From assembly GCF_900109375.1 (NCBI RefSeq), contig NZ_FOAB01000004.1, positions 124,001 through 188,000 on the forward strand: a stretch of DNA of 64,000 nucleotides. The letters are read 5' to 3'. The DNA comes from Aquimarina amphilecti. GTDB taxonomy: Bacteria > Bacteroidota > Bacteroidia > Flavobacteriales > Flavobacteriaceae. Below, piece after piece: positions 55,738-64,000 of this stretch. The notes under the pieces were generated by a model, which did not search any database, had not been told where the DNA came from, and was given only the letters and a program-made list of their open reading frames with translations. How positions within the stretch are numbered: the first letter of the stretch is position 1; each line of letters starts with the position of its first letter. Made by a program: the position numbers and the translations under genes.

Positions 55738-56466
55738 TTATTGATTCCAAATATCCCAAGATTTTTCTGCTTGCAGCACTAACATGCGTAAACCATTACA
55801 AGTTTTTGCTCCATGTTCTTTTCCTTTTTTCATAAAGGTTGTTTCTTCTGGGTTATAAATAAGATCATACAAAACGTGATGTTCACTTAAATATTCAAAA
55901 GGAATATTTGGATGATTTTCTGTATTAGGATGTGTGCCTAATGGAGTGCAATTAATAATTAACTTAAAATCTCTTATAATATCCTCATCAATATCATTGT
56001 AGCTAAGTTCTTTGAAATCAGGATTTCTAGAGACGAAATTGTACTTTATGTTTAATTTGTTTAATGCAAAAGCAATTGCTTTTGATGCCCCTCCTGTCCC
56101 TAAGATTAAGGCTTTTTTAATCTTTTTATTTAATAATGGTTTTAGAGATTCAGTAAAACCGTAATGATCACTATTGTATCCAGTTAGTTTTCCATCTTTA
56201 CCAAACTTAATTACATTAACTGCACCAATTTCTTCTGCAGTTGGATCTAATGAATCTAAGAAAGGTATTACTTCTTCTTTATACGGAATAGTTACATTCA
56301 TTCCTTTGATTCCTTTATCTTGTATTATAGTTTTTAATTCTTCAATTGTTTTAAGATCAAAATTTTGATAGGAACAGTCTAAATTTTCATTTTTGAATTT
56401 ATTAGAAAAATAGTTTCTAGAAAATGAGTAACCAATATCTCTACCTAATAATCCGTATGTATTCAT
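55738..56466 (-). CDS. aroE: Shikimate dehydrogenase
   Basis: This 242-residue NADP-dependent enzyme reduces 3-dehydroshikimate in aromatic amino acid synthesis. N-terminus MNTYGLLGRDIGYSFSRNYF carries the shikimate-binding S-x-S-like site, KGMNVTIPYKEEVIPFLDSLDP near 60 holds the catalytic Lys, GAVNVIKF is the Asn ligand and ALILGTGGASKAIAFAL near 125 is the NADP Rossmann loop. The start is the ATG at 56466, which overlaps the TGA of the DUF368 gene as ATGA; a longer frame from 56502 is not conserved in type. It is the last gene of a three-gene unit. Confidence 0.93.
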   Translation of the reverse strand: MNTYGLLGRDIGYSFSRNYFSNKFKNENLDCSYQNFDLKTIEELKTIIQDKGIKGMNVTIPYKEEVIPFLDSLDPTAEEIGAVNVIKFGKDGKLTGYNSDHYGFTESLKPLLNKKIKKALILGTGGASKAIAFALNKLNIKYNFVSRNPDFKELSYNDIDEDIIRDFKLIINCTPLGTHPNTENHPNIPFEYLSEHHVLYDLIYNPEETTFMKKGKEHGAKTCNGLRMLVLQAEKSWDIWNQ

Positions 56467-57491
56467 GTTGGTTTGGTTTTTAGTGTTTTTTTTCCATACC
56501 ATTCCAACCAGAGGACAATTCCTATACCCACTAACACAAAAAAGAAAGCAGCATAGGTTGGTATTATTGTGAGATCAGGAAGATAACGATCGTAATTATC
56601 AAGTATTGGATTTCCTTGTGCATCTATCAATATTTCTCCTAGATTATTTTTTTTATACATTTTGTGCTTCCAAGGCCAAACAACTCCTAAAGACCCAGTA
56701 ATAAAACCGATAATAGCGGCAAAGGTTGCATTTTTATAGTGTTTTAAAACATAGCCTAAAAAATGAGATAATGTAACTAAACCAGTAATGGAGCCTAGAC
56801 TGAATACAACAAGTACCTGTAATAATCGTAATCTTTTAGCATTTTCTATAAAAGATAAATCCCATTGTATGAGGTCGGCTATAGTATCATATAGAGCGTT
56901 AACTGCATCCACTAGTAATAACACATAGTTACCAAATAGGATTAAGATAAAAGAACCTGATAACCCCGGTAATGTCATTCCCGAAACTCCTATGATACCG
57001 CAAAAGAATACAAAGAATAAATTATCATTCTCCTTGGCAGGCTCCAGTAAGCTAATACTTATTCCTACAATAGTCCCAATGATAATAAAACAAATATTGC
57101 GTTTACTCCAATCATCAAAATCTTTTACTATATAATATATAGATCCAATGATCATTCCGAAAAATGCTGCCCAAACATATAATTCATAATGAATGATTAG
57201 ATAATCAAGGATTTTGGAAACACTAAAATAACTGATTAGCATTCCCAATATCAAAAGGGCGAGAAATCTACCATTTATATACCTCCAAAAACTCTTAAAC
57301 CTAAAATTGATAAACAGCTTAAATGCTTTCAGGTTTATTTTCTGAAGAGAATGAATAAATTCTTCATAAAAACCAGCAACAAAAGCTACAACTCCTCCAG
57401 AAACTCCAGGTACTTTATTAGCTGCTCCCATAGCCAAACCTTTTATGACTAGAAAAAACTTATCACTAAACGTTCTGGTGTTTTGAGCCAT
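56463..57491 (-). CDS. DUF368 membrane protein (polyprenyl-phosphate transporter family), copy 2
   Basis: This 342-residue protein has about nine or ten membrane segments. It shows the two inverted-repeat signatures of DUF368: KGLAMGAANKVPGVSGGVVAFVAGFYEEFI near residue 13 and GVSGMTLPGLSGSFILILFGNY near 168-190. DUF368 proteins were recently linked to undecaprenyl-phosphate recycling across the inner membrane. It lies between a paralog (3 bp upstream) and aroE (4-bp overlap). The pair could form a heteromer or serve different carriers; this is inferred. Confidence 0.88.
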   Translation of the reverse strand: MAQNTRTFSDKFFLVIKGLAMGAANKVPGVSGGVVAFVAGFYEEFIHSLQKINLKAFKLFINFRFKSFWRYINGRFLALLILGMLISYFSVSKILDYLIIHYELYVWAAFFGMIIGSIYYIVKDFDDWSKRNICFIIIGTIVGISISLLEPAKENDNLFFVFFCGIIGVSGMTLPGLSGSFILILFGNYVLLLVDAVNALYDTIADLIQWDLSFIENAKRLRLLQVLVVFSLGSITGLVTLSHFLGYVLKHYKNATFAAIIGFITGSLGVVWPWKHKMYKKNNLGEILIDAQGNPILDNYDRYLPDLTIIPTYAAFFFVLVGIGIVLWLEWYGKKTLKTKPT

Positions 57492-57494
57492 ATA

Positions 57495-58460
57495 TTAATC
57501 CTCTTTTTTTGTAGCGAGTCGTTCTAACATTAGAATTAAGAAAAACCCAACAGTAATAAAAAGAAGTACCAATATAATTCTTGGATCGCCATCAAAATTT
57601 GAAGGGAATATACTTTTCTCGATAAAAGGGACTTCAATACCTTCTGAGTTAGTTCTCCAAGAAAGCACTTTTTTCCAAGGCCACAATTTATTTAATGAAC
57701 CTATCATGAATCCTGTTAGTAAAGCTAAGGTCATATTCTTATGGTTATTAAACATCCAGTTCAATATTTTTGAAAAAAGTTTTAAACCTGCGATTGCACC
57801 AACAGCTATAATAAGTATTTTGTAGAAAGCTTGCCACATTAAATTAAAATCTAAGGATGTCAGTCCTTCTCTAAATTGATTTAGTATGCCAATGAATGTT
57901 TCATATGCTCCAAGAATTAATAGGATGAACGCTCCAGAAACTCCTGGTAAAATCATTGCAATTATGGCTATGAAACCACAAAAGAGCAAGTACCAAAGGC
58001 TTTCTGGTGATGCTATTGGTTCTGCAATAGTTATGAAATAAGAAATAACTGCCGCCAAAATTATACTTATAAGAACCTTAGGATTCCAAGTTGTTATTTG
58101 TTTTCCGATATAAAGTATGCTGGCCAAAACTAATCCAAAGAAAAAGGACCATAATAATAAAGGTTCGTTGTGTAATAGCCATTTGATGATTTTGGCTAAT
58201 GAAAGAATACTAATCGCAATACCACAGAATAATGCTAACAAAAACGAAAGATTGTATTTTTTCCAAGAGGTTACGAATCCTTCATTTTTCCATGTCTTGA
58301 AAAAATTGAGATCTAGATTATTGATTGTAGAAATTAGTTCTTCATATATTCCAGAAATGAAAGCTATGGTTCCTCCTGAAACTCCAGGAACAACATCTGC
58401 AGCTCCCATGGCAATTCCTTTGACCGAAACTACCAAATAGTCCTTAAGACTTCGTTGCAT
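57495..58460 (-). CDS. DUF368 membrane protein (polyprenyl-phosphate transporter family), copy 1
   Basis: This 321-residue protein has about nine membrane segments with DUF368 signatures KGIAMGAADVVPGVSGGTIAFISGIYEELI near residue 14 and AMILPGVSGAFILLILGAYETFIG near 164-187. It is paralogous to the next gene and heads the DUF368-DUF368-aroE unit. A TACATTTG -7 element lies about 30 bp upstream. Its predicted role is flipping the lipid carrier undecaprenyl phosphate for cell-wall and LPS cycles. Confidence 0.9.
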   Translation of the reverse strand: MQRSLKDYLVVSVKGIAMGAADVVPGVSGGTIAFISGIYEELISTINNLDLNFFKTWKNEGFVTSWKKYNLSFLLALFCGIAISILSLAKIIKWLLHNEPLLLWSFFFGLVLASILYIGKQITTWNPKVLISIILAAVISYFITIAEPIASPESLWYLLFCGFIAIIAMILPGVSGAFILLILGAYETFIGILNQFREGLTSLDFNLMWQAFYKILIIAVGAIAGLKLFSKILNWMFNNHKNMTLALLTGFMIGSLNKLWPWKKVLSWRTNSEGIEVPFIEKSIFPSNFDGDPRIILVLLFITVGFFLILMLERLATKKED

Positions 58461-58489
58461 TATTTTTGATTTAGCATGTGTTATACAAA

Positions 58490-58497
58490 CAAATGTA
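58490..58497 (-). promoter_or_regulatory. -7 promoter element (TACATTTG) of the DUF368-aroE unit
   Basis: The minus strand reads TACATTTG, an exact TAnnTTTG match 30 bp before the ATG at 58460. Confidence 0.5.
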
Positions 58498-58583
58498 TGT
58501 ATTTTTTGTTGTAAATTTTATTGTTACTGTAAGGAAATTAAAGTAAAGGATTTGATTTGCAAAATCAACAAAAAGTAGGTTGT

Positions 58584-59981
58584 TTACCTTTTATATTCCG
58601 AAATTATATTCTGAACTAGTGTAAGATTAAATACTTGTTCAAATAATTCTTCTAAAATAATGGTAAATTCTAAATCTAACTCCAATGCTTTTCTTAGATG
58701 AAATTCACCTTTAGTAAATTCTTGCTTTTCATAAAATAAACCTGCTAGTCTATATTGTATTTCGGCATTTTCCGGATAAAACTCAATAGCCTGCTGTATA
58801 TTCTGAATGGCAGCATCAGATTCACCAATAAATTTTAAGATGTCTGATCGATTCAACCAAGTTTCTAATTCGTAATTACCTAGCTCTAAAGCTTTTCGGT
58901 ATCCTCTTTCTGCTTCTTCGAAAAAGGCCAAACGATTATTAATCTTAGCATAACGTTTCCAATACAAAACATTTTCAGAATCTATACTAATAGCTTTGTT
59001 GGTATAGTATAAAGCTTTCTGATAATTACGCTTTCTCAAATAGAAATCAGTGATCGCAATCCATCCTTTATCTAATAATGGATCTTCGTGTACTGTTTTA
59101 GAAAAATGTTGGATAGCCAAATCATCACTACCTAATTTTTCGAAACATTTTCCAATTCTTAATAAAGCAAAAGAAGTAGGATCATCTAATTCTAAAGTGA
59201 TACGATAATTTTCTATAGCTTCATTGTAGCGTTTTAATTTTTCTAAAACTTTTCCTTTTTCTAGATAAGCGCCAATAAAATACTCGTCACTAATAATTGC
59301 AAAATCAAATGCTGCTAACGCTTTTTTGTAATCTTTAAGATCAAAGTATTGCTTACCTACTTGATGCCAAGCTACTTCACAATATGGGTTTTTATCTAAA
59401 AACATATTGAGATAATTGATCGCTTCTTCGTGCTGTTCAAGGAAATCAAAACAGTATATGATATTATATAACGCTGAGTAATCTTGATTGTCACTTTCTA
59501 GACATCTCATAAAGTTCACTTTTGCATTTTCGAAATCATCCATGAAAAGGTATTCCATTCCTATAAGTGAATATACATCTGCATCATCCGCAGTGTACTG
59601 AAGTGCCGTACTTAATAATTCAATAGCTTTTAAGTGATCGTTTTGTTTAGAAAGAATATTTGCTTTTTGAATATATATTTCTTCATTTTCTGGTTCCAGC
59701 GCGTGGAGTTGAGCAAGAAGATTATCAGCTTTGTCTAAACGATCTTCAAAAACAAGAATTTCAACTTGTAATAATTTTAGATTAACGGAAGAAGGGTGCT
59801 GAGAAAGTCCTAGAGAAATCGCTTTTTTGGCTTTAGCGATTTTTCCATTCTCTAGATAATGATGAATAATAGATTCAAACTCATCAGAGTCAAAAAATTT
59901 AACATCATTAGATCTCAGCATAGACTCGTATCGAGTAATTGAGAAATTATTTTCTTCGAATTCTTCGTGGTTAAATTTCAT
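58584..59981 (-). CDS. Tetratricopeptide repeat protein
   Basis: This 465-residue protein is made of about eleven TPR motifs, such as EIYIQKANILSKQNDHLKAIELLSTAL, ADVYSLIGMEYLFMDDFENAKVNFMRCLE and AWHQVGKQYFDLKDYKKALAAFDFAI. It has no signal peptide or membrane segment, so it acts in the cytoplasm. The partner is unknown. It is transcribed alone, upstream of the DUF368 genes and separated from them by 120 bp. Confidence 0.9.
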   Translation of the reverse strand: MKFNHEEFEENNFSITRYESMLRSNDVKFFDSDEFESIIHHYLENGKIAKAKKAISLGLSQHPSSVNLKLLQVEILVFEDRLDKADNLLAQLHALEPENEEIYIQKANILSKQNDHLKAIELLSTALQYTADDADVYSLIGMEYLFMDDFENAKVNFMRCLESDNQDYSALYNIIYCFDFLEQHEEAINYLNMFLDKNPYCEVAWHQVGKQYFDLKDYKKALAAFDFAIISDEYFIGAYLEKGKVLEKLKRYNEAIENYRITLELDDPTSFALLRIGKCFEKLGSDDLAIQHFSKTVHEDPLLDKGWIAITDFYLRKRNYQKALYYTNKAISIDSENVLYWKRYAKINNRLAFFEEAERGYRKALELGNYELETWLNRSDILKFIGESDAAIQNIQQAIEFYPENAEIQYRLAGLFYEKQEFTKGEFHLRKALELDLEFTIILEELFEQVFNLTLVQNIISEYKR

Positions 59982-60291
59982 ACACGTTGATTAAAGATGC
60001 TCATAAACCATAAATGTGTTGTAAATCTTTTTTGTTTTCCCCAACAATTAAGAGTAATACAAAACACCTTACCTAATTTATTTTAGCATTATTGATTTCC
60101 TCTGTATTAAAATTACAAATGAATTGGTATAATACTACTTCGGAAATCATTTGTTTGTTAACAAACTAATTAACAAAATGCGTACCATTTATAAATGAAT
60201 GGTTTACAGTTTTGTTATATAAAAGCCTTTAAATACTATTGGAAGTGTGATGCGGTGAGATAGCTTACTAAAGATAAGGAATTTATATGAA
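59982..60291. other. Intergenic region with a 14-bp palindrome
   Basis: This 310-bp AT-rich gap separates two minus-strand genes. GTTTGTTAACAAAC at 60153-60166 is a perfect 14-bp palindrome and might be a regulator site. An ACCAT / ATGGT pair lies near 60184-60201. I see no gene and no clear terminator. Confidence 0.3.
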
Positions 60292-61500
60292 TTAAATATT
60301 ATCATTATTAGAACTTTTAAAATCTAGAATTCCATTCAATACTTCGAGGATTGTTTGGCAACCGATATGAATTTCTTCCTCTGAGATCGTTAAAGGCGGT
60401 GTAATACGTACAGCTTTTGGTTCAAAAAGTAACCAAAAAAGAATAAGTCCTTTGTCTTGACACCTTAAAACAATTTCATTTGTTATATCAGCAGAGGTCG
60501 TTATAATAGCTAGCATTAATCCTGTTCCTCTTATTTCTTTTATTAATGGATGTATTAATAAGGATCTAAATAATTTTTCTTTTTTTAACGTTGCTGCCAT
60601 TAAGTCACTTTCTGTAATTTCCTGTAATGTTGCCAAAGCGGCAGCCGCAATGACAGGATTGCCTCCAAAAGTAGTAATATGACCAAGTTTAGGGTTGTCT
60701 TGTAATTGATCCATCATTTCGGTAGAAGCTGTAAAAGCACCTATTGGTAATCCTCCTCCCATTCCTTTTCCCATAACTACTATATCCGGTACGATATCAT
60801 AATTTTGAAATCCAAAGAGTTTACCTGTACGACCAAATCCAGGTTGAATTTCATCAAGAATTAGTAAAGCACCAACTTCATCACAACGTTTCTTAACTTC
60901 TTTTAGATAACCGTTTATTGGTTCTATAAAACCTGCGCCTCCTTGTATAGTTTCTAGAATTACACCGGCGGTCTTATTCGTTATATGTTGTAAATCTAAT
61001 TTTTTATTAAAGGTAATAAAGGAAATATCTGGAATCAATGGTCTGAAAGCTTGTTTTCGCTCTTCAAAACCCATTACGCTCATTGATCCCATTGTATTAC
61101 CGTGATAAGCTAGTTTAGCTGCTATAATTTGACTTCTTCCAGTAACCCTTCTTGCTAATTTTAAAGATCCTTCTATTGCTTCGGTTCCTGAGTTGGTTAA
61201 GTATGTTTTTTCTAAAGGGTCGGGTAGAAGAGAAGCTAGTAATTTAGTGAGTTCTACTGCTGGTTTTTGAATATATTCTCCATAAACCATTACATGAAGA
61301 TATTTATCTAGTTGTTCTTTTATAGCATTTACAACTCTAGGATGTTTATGTCCGAGACTACAAGCAGATACACCTGCAACAAAGTCCAAGTATTTTTTGT
61401 TTTCTGCGGAAAAAATATAGCTTCCTTCAGCATGTGAAATTTCCATAGCCAAAGGATGTGGAGTAGTTTGGGCCTGATATGTAAAAAAATCTTTTTTCAC
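60292..61500 (-). CDS. Class III (fold type I) PLP aminotransferase
   Basis: This 402-residue enzyme of the acetylornithine/4-aminobutyrate aminotransferase family has N-terminal EISHAEGSYIFSAENKKYLDFVAG, the phosphate-binding TNSGTEAIEGSLKLARR near 100, ILDEIQPGFGRTGKLFGFQ near 218 (the PLP-ring Asp) and the PLP Schiff-base lysine in VVMGKGMGGGLPIGAF near 255. The substrate cannot be decided; the gene usually lies beside an OstA-like gene in flavobacteria, as it does here (98-bp gap), which does not define a pathway. Confidence 0.9.
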   Translation of the reverse strand: MKKDFFTYQAQTTPHPLAMEISHAEGSYIFSAENKKYLDFVAGVSACSLGHKHPRVVNAIKEQLDKYLHVMVYGEYIQKPAVELTKLLASLLPDPLEKTYLTNSGTEAIEGSLKLARRVTGRSQIIAAKLAYHGNTMGSMSVMGFEERKQAFRPLIPDISFITFNKKLDLQHITNKTAGVILETIQGGAGFIEPINGYLKEVKKRCDEVGALLILDEIQPGFGRTGKLFGFQNYDIVPDIVVMGKGMGGGLPIGAFTASTEMMDQLQDNPKLGHITTFGGNPVIAAAALATLQEITESDLMAATLKKEKLFRSLLIHPLIKEIRGTGLMLAIITTSADITNEIVLRCQDKGLILFWLLFEPKAVRITPPLTISEEEIHIGCQTILEVLNGILDFKSSNNDNI

Positions 61501-61598
61501 CTGGGTTAAGTTAAGTCAATCTAATAGACACATTTAAAAACTTGATAGCTTATTTTGATTGTCTGAAAAAAAATAATTTAGAAAAACGGTAGGGTCTT

Positions 61599-63488
61599 TT
61601 ATTTCTTTTTTTGAATACTATCTAAAGCTTTTTGATTTTTTAATGTCGTTACCGTAATACTATCTCGTTGTCTTGCACTTCGATTAAGGTCATGATCTAC
61701 AAAAGCTACTTTTTTAGGCAACTCTTTTTTAGAAGTTGAATCCTTTTTCTTTTCCGCTTTTATATTTTCTTTACTCCTTTTTTTTGGTTTTAGAATTTCA
61801 TCTAGCTCTTCATTAGTTTCTTTTAATTCTGCATCTTCTAATTTTTGCTCTAATAATCTAGAACCTTCAGATTTGTTTTCTTCTAAACGTTTTATAGTTT
61901 CTTCATCAAAGAAGTCATCATCTTCTTTAGGAAGTGGTATCCCAGTTATTTTTGTCAGCTTGGGAGGTGTTTCTCCTCTAAAAAGATCTTTTTTGCTAAG
62001 TATTTGTTCTTCTCCTCTCCACTTAAAACCTGACAATTCTCTGGCGTTCTCAGGTAGATCAATTTCTCGATACAATGTTCCGTCTACATTTTGGTAATAG
62101 TAGACATCTACAATTTCTCGTTGTTCTAATAATAATTTAATAGAACTAGATAATACTTTGTTGATACCAATTAGCTTAAGTTCACCTTCACTTTCTCTTT
62201 GATAAAATATAGTTTCTGTATTCTTATCGATATCTACTTGATAAATTTCATTGTCTTTAAATAATCCATACAGCGTTTGACCTTTTACCTGATTATATCC
62301 AGCTTTTAGGGTATCTTCTTGGACTAAAAATGCATTCTGATATACGACTAATGAATCAAGTTTTTCAGTTTCCGTATTTGAAATAATTTTTATAGTATCT
62401 CCAGTCATCTGATTTCGTTGAGACCAAATAATGGGCTTACCAATCATTTTCGTATATCCAGTGGTTTGATCAACATTAATAGAATCACTCTTACCACTCA
62501 TATTACTTTTAAAAATTCGAACATCATAAAAACCATTCATAATTCTACGCTCCGGTTTTCCTGTTACCATTAAGGTATCACTATGGATATAAATAGAATC
62601 TTTCTCTTGTAATGTTGCAGCTAGAGCTCTCTTAGTAATAAATACAGAATCTTTATCTTTAAAAACTTCCGCGTAATGCCCTGTTATTACAGAGTTGTTA
62701 GCTGTGTCTAATACTTTAATATTATTGGTTGCGGATGCAAATTGTATGGCACTATTATAAAATATACTATCACCAAATACAGTACGATTGTCATAATCGA
62801 TTCGTGCATTTTTAATAGCATATCCAGTTTTTACCTTTGTGTCATAAAAACCGCGCTCGCAATAAAGTGTGCTTTCTTCTCCTTTTACCGTAGATGGTCC
62901 ATATAAATAGGCATGTCCATTATCCGTATAATAATCTAAACGATCAGAATCTATTGTATTTTCTGGATTAACAATTTTTACTTTTGTATTAAACGAATAT
63001 TGTTTTCTATCCATAAAATACCTACCTATTATACTGGTCAACGTATTCGATGAATCTCTTACCGTTCCCCCACTTCTATAATAAGCTTGTTGTCGTAAAC
63101 GATCAAAAAATAGCGTATCTGTGGTTAATGTATTTGATGGAGTTTCTAACAAGACTTTCTCTCGCGCATAGGCAAATTTACTATTACCATTGTATTCTGC
63201 ATAAGCACTGGTCATGGTTAGGGTGTCTCCCTGTTTCATTTTTACGTTACCAAGAGCTTTAATGAACTTATCTTCTCCATAATGAATCGCTTGATCACAC
63301 CAAATTTCAATACCTTCATGTTCGATATAAACTTGTTTGTTCACCTTGGCTAGAATTGTTGCTCCAGGAAAACGTCCTTCATTTTTAATAGTACGATCTG
63401 ATTGAACCCTGATTTTTTTACCTTCTTGAGCAAAGGAGATGGTAGAAAAAAGTAATATAAAAGTTATATAGAAAAATGTATTTTTCAA
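61599..63488 (-). CDS. OstA/LptA-like outer-membrane biogenesis protein
   Basis: This is about 629 residues from a TTG at 63488 that gives a normal signal peptide (KNTFFYITFILLFSTISFAQ); an ATG at 63551 would add 21 residues and a long charge-poor lead, and a TATTTTG box at about 63507-63513 makes the inner start more likely. The body is OstA-like beta-jellyroll repeats (YIEHEGIEIWCDQAIHYGEDKFIKALGNVKMKQGDTLTMTSAYAEYNGN, LTTDTLFFDRLRQQAYY), so it probably shuttles LPS in the periplasm. The last 110 residues are lysine- and glutamate-rich. The upstream aminotransferase is a common neighbour. Confidence 0.85.
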   Translation of the reverse strand: MKNTFFYITFILLFSTISFAQEGKKIRVQSDRTIKNEGRFPGATILAKVNKQVYIEHEGIEIWCDQAIHYGEDKFIKALGNVKMKQGDTLTMTSAYAEYNGNSKFAYAREKVLLETPSNTLTTDTLFFDRLRQQAYYRSGGTVRDSSNTLTSIIGRYFMDRKQYSFNTKVKIVNPENTIDSDRLDYYTDNGHAYLYGPSTVKGEESTLYCERGFYDTKVKTGYAIKNARIDYDNRTVFGDSIFYNSAIQFASATNNIKVLDTANNSVITGHYAEVFKDKDSVFITKRALAATLQEKDSIYIHSDTLMVTGKPERRIMNGFYDVRIFKSNMSGKSDSINVDQTTGYTKMIGKPIIWSQRNQMTGDTIKIISNTETEKLDSLVVYQNAFLVQEDTLKAGYNQVKGQTLYGLFKDNEIYQVDIDKNTETIFYQRESEGELKLIGINKVLSSSIKLLLEQREIVDVYYYQNVDGTLYREIDLPENARELSGFKWRGEEQILSKKDLFRGETPPKLTKITGIPLPKEDDDFFDEETIKRLEENKSEGSRLLEQKLEDAELKETNEELDEILKPKKRSKENIKAEKKKDSTSKKELPKKVAFVDHDLNRSARQRDSITVTTLKNQKALDSIQKKK

Positions 63489-63710
63489 GTATCTGTAATT
63501 TGTCTGCAAAATAACGAAAATTGTATGTAATGATTGTATGGGTTCATGCATAAATACTTAAGCAATTAAGTTTTGTTGCATTTTTGATATAAAATCAATT
63601 GATCCTTATAATTTTCTATTAGTCGTTATTAAGTTTTATAGCATTATATTTTAGGAATAGGATTTTTATATAAAGAGCACCCCTAATTTTGTAATCTAAG
63701 TTAAATAAAA

Positions 63711-63739
63711 ATCCTCAATTACATCTTGTAATAGAGGAT
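63711..63739 (-). terminator. Rho-independent terminator of fabV
   Basis: ATCCTC-A-ATTACA at 63711-63723 pairs with TGTAAT-A-GAGGAT at 63727-63739 around a 3-base loop, a 12-bp stem with one mismatch. On the minus strand it is followed by a T run (TTTTTATTT), 28 bp after the fabV stop. Confidence 0.85.
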
Positions 63740-63766
63740 CATTGTTTTATTAAAAATAAAATTGAA

Positions 63767-64000
63767 TTAAGATTGTAATCCTGGAATTTCAACTACTTCA
63801 TTTACTTCCTGGGTATAATCGATTCCATCTACTTTAAACCCAAATAAGTTAAAGAAATCGTTGCTGTACCCTTCTAAATCACCAATAGTACCTAGGGTTT
63901 CAGTGGTAGCACTATCCCATAATTCTTTTATCTTTGCTTGGATATCTTCACGCATTTCCCAGTCATCAACACGTATTCTTCCTTTGTCATCAGTTTTAAT
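63767..64000 (-). CDS. fabV: Trans-2-enoyl-CoA/ACP reductase FabV, C-terminal part (runs off the window)
   Basis: The frame is open to the window edge and gives 77 residues of C-terminus: KGRIRVDDWEMREDIQ, then IKELWDSATTETLGTIGDLEGYSNDFFNLFGFKVDGIDY and stop. RIRVDDWE-MRED and the YSNDFFNLFGF stretch are hallmarks of FabV-type enoyl reductases, which finish each round of fatty-acid chain extension. The catalytic Tyr-x8-Lys and NAD-binding parts are upstream, outside the window. An internal ATG at 63955 is not the start. Confidence 0.9.
   Translation of the reverse strand: MKTDDKGRIRVDDWEMREDIQAKIKELWDSATTETLGTIGDLEGYSNDFFNLFGFKVDGIDYTQEVNEVVEIPGLQS

Noticed and set aside
63767-63955. A stand-alone 62-residue protein starting at the ATG at 63955
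   Set aside because: The frame stays open to the window edge and the residues before that ATG (RIRVDDWE) are typical FabV sequence, so it is the tail of a longer gene.

Overview
The window is AT-rich and gene-dense. Several marks point to a marine-type member of the Flavobacteriaceae (Bacteroidota): TAnnTTTG-type -7 promoter elements, little Shine-Dalgarno signal, SusC/SusD pairs, type IX secretion (T9SS) sorting tails, DUF4249 and DUF5606 proteins, an OstA-like protein and FabV. An Aquimarina-like genus is possible, but the sequence alone does not prove it. I saw no rRNA, tRNA, CRISPR array, phage or intact insertion sequence.

Layout. 1-1469 (-) is the N-terminal part of a large secreted T9SS-type protein. 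1497-3240 (-) is a two-gene ABC exporter. 3381-5250 (+) holds two poorly known genes; the first shows the skeleton of a very divergent protein-kinase or aminoglycoside-phosphotransferase-like fold. 5276-12690 (-) is a tight run: nucleoid-associated protein, pRiA4b ORF-3-like protein, heme A synthase, CCA-adding enzyme, threonylcarbamoyl-AMP synthase and three glycosyltransferases. With the divergent WaaP-like kinase (12801) and the glycosyltransferases at 18811-21523, the last three look like a lipopolysaccharide or surface-glycan locus. Inserted in it is a four-gene minus-strand operon (18628 to 13591): TonB-dependent receptor, DUF4249 lipoprotein, LytS-type histidine kinase, LytTR regulator.

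21601-35346 is mostly housekeeping: dapD, ruvX, def, a DUF5606 gene, pyrG, yidC, a two-domain fasciclin lipoprotein, a YwqK-type repeat protein, mnmA, a nitronate monooxygenase-like gene, a UGT-like glycosyltransferase and mazG. Between mnmA and the monooxygenase lies an orphan T9SS sorting tail without a protein in front of it.

35629-52655 is the accessory highlight, an alpha-glucan (starch-like) polysaccharide utilization locus. It has two paralogous membrane-spanning AraC-type regulators, two SusC/SusD pairs and a convergent secreted GH13 alpha-amylase with three starch-binding-like modules and a T9SS tail. Three intergenic leaders share a 23-bp dyad (GGTAA-N13-TTACC/TTAAC), a downstream block at a fixed offset, and a TTGA(G/A)TTAGCC box 120-132 bp further on. 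Two leaders sit in front of SusC genes. The third is an orphan between the two regulators. An inverted copy of the box lies across the start of each regulator.

52923-64000 (-) returns to core functions: a methyltransferase, a DUF349 protein, aroE coupled to two tandem DUF368 (polyprenyl-phosphate transporter family) genes, a TPR protein, a class III aminotransferase, an OstA/LptA-like protein, and the C-terminal end of fabV running off the window.
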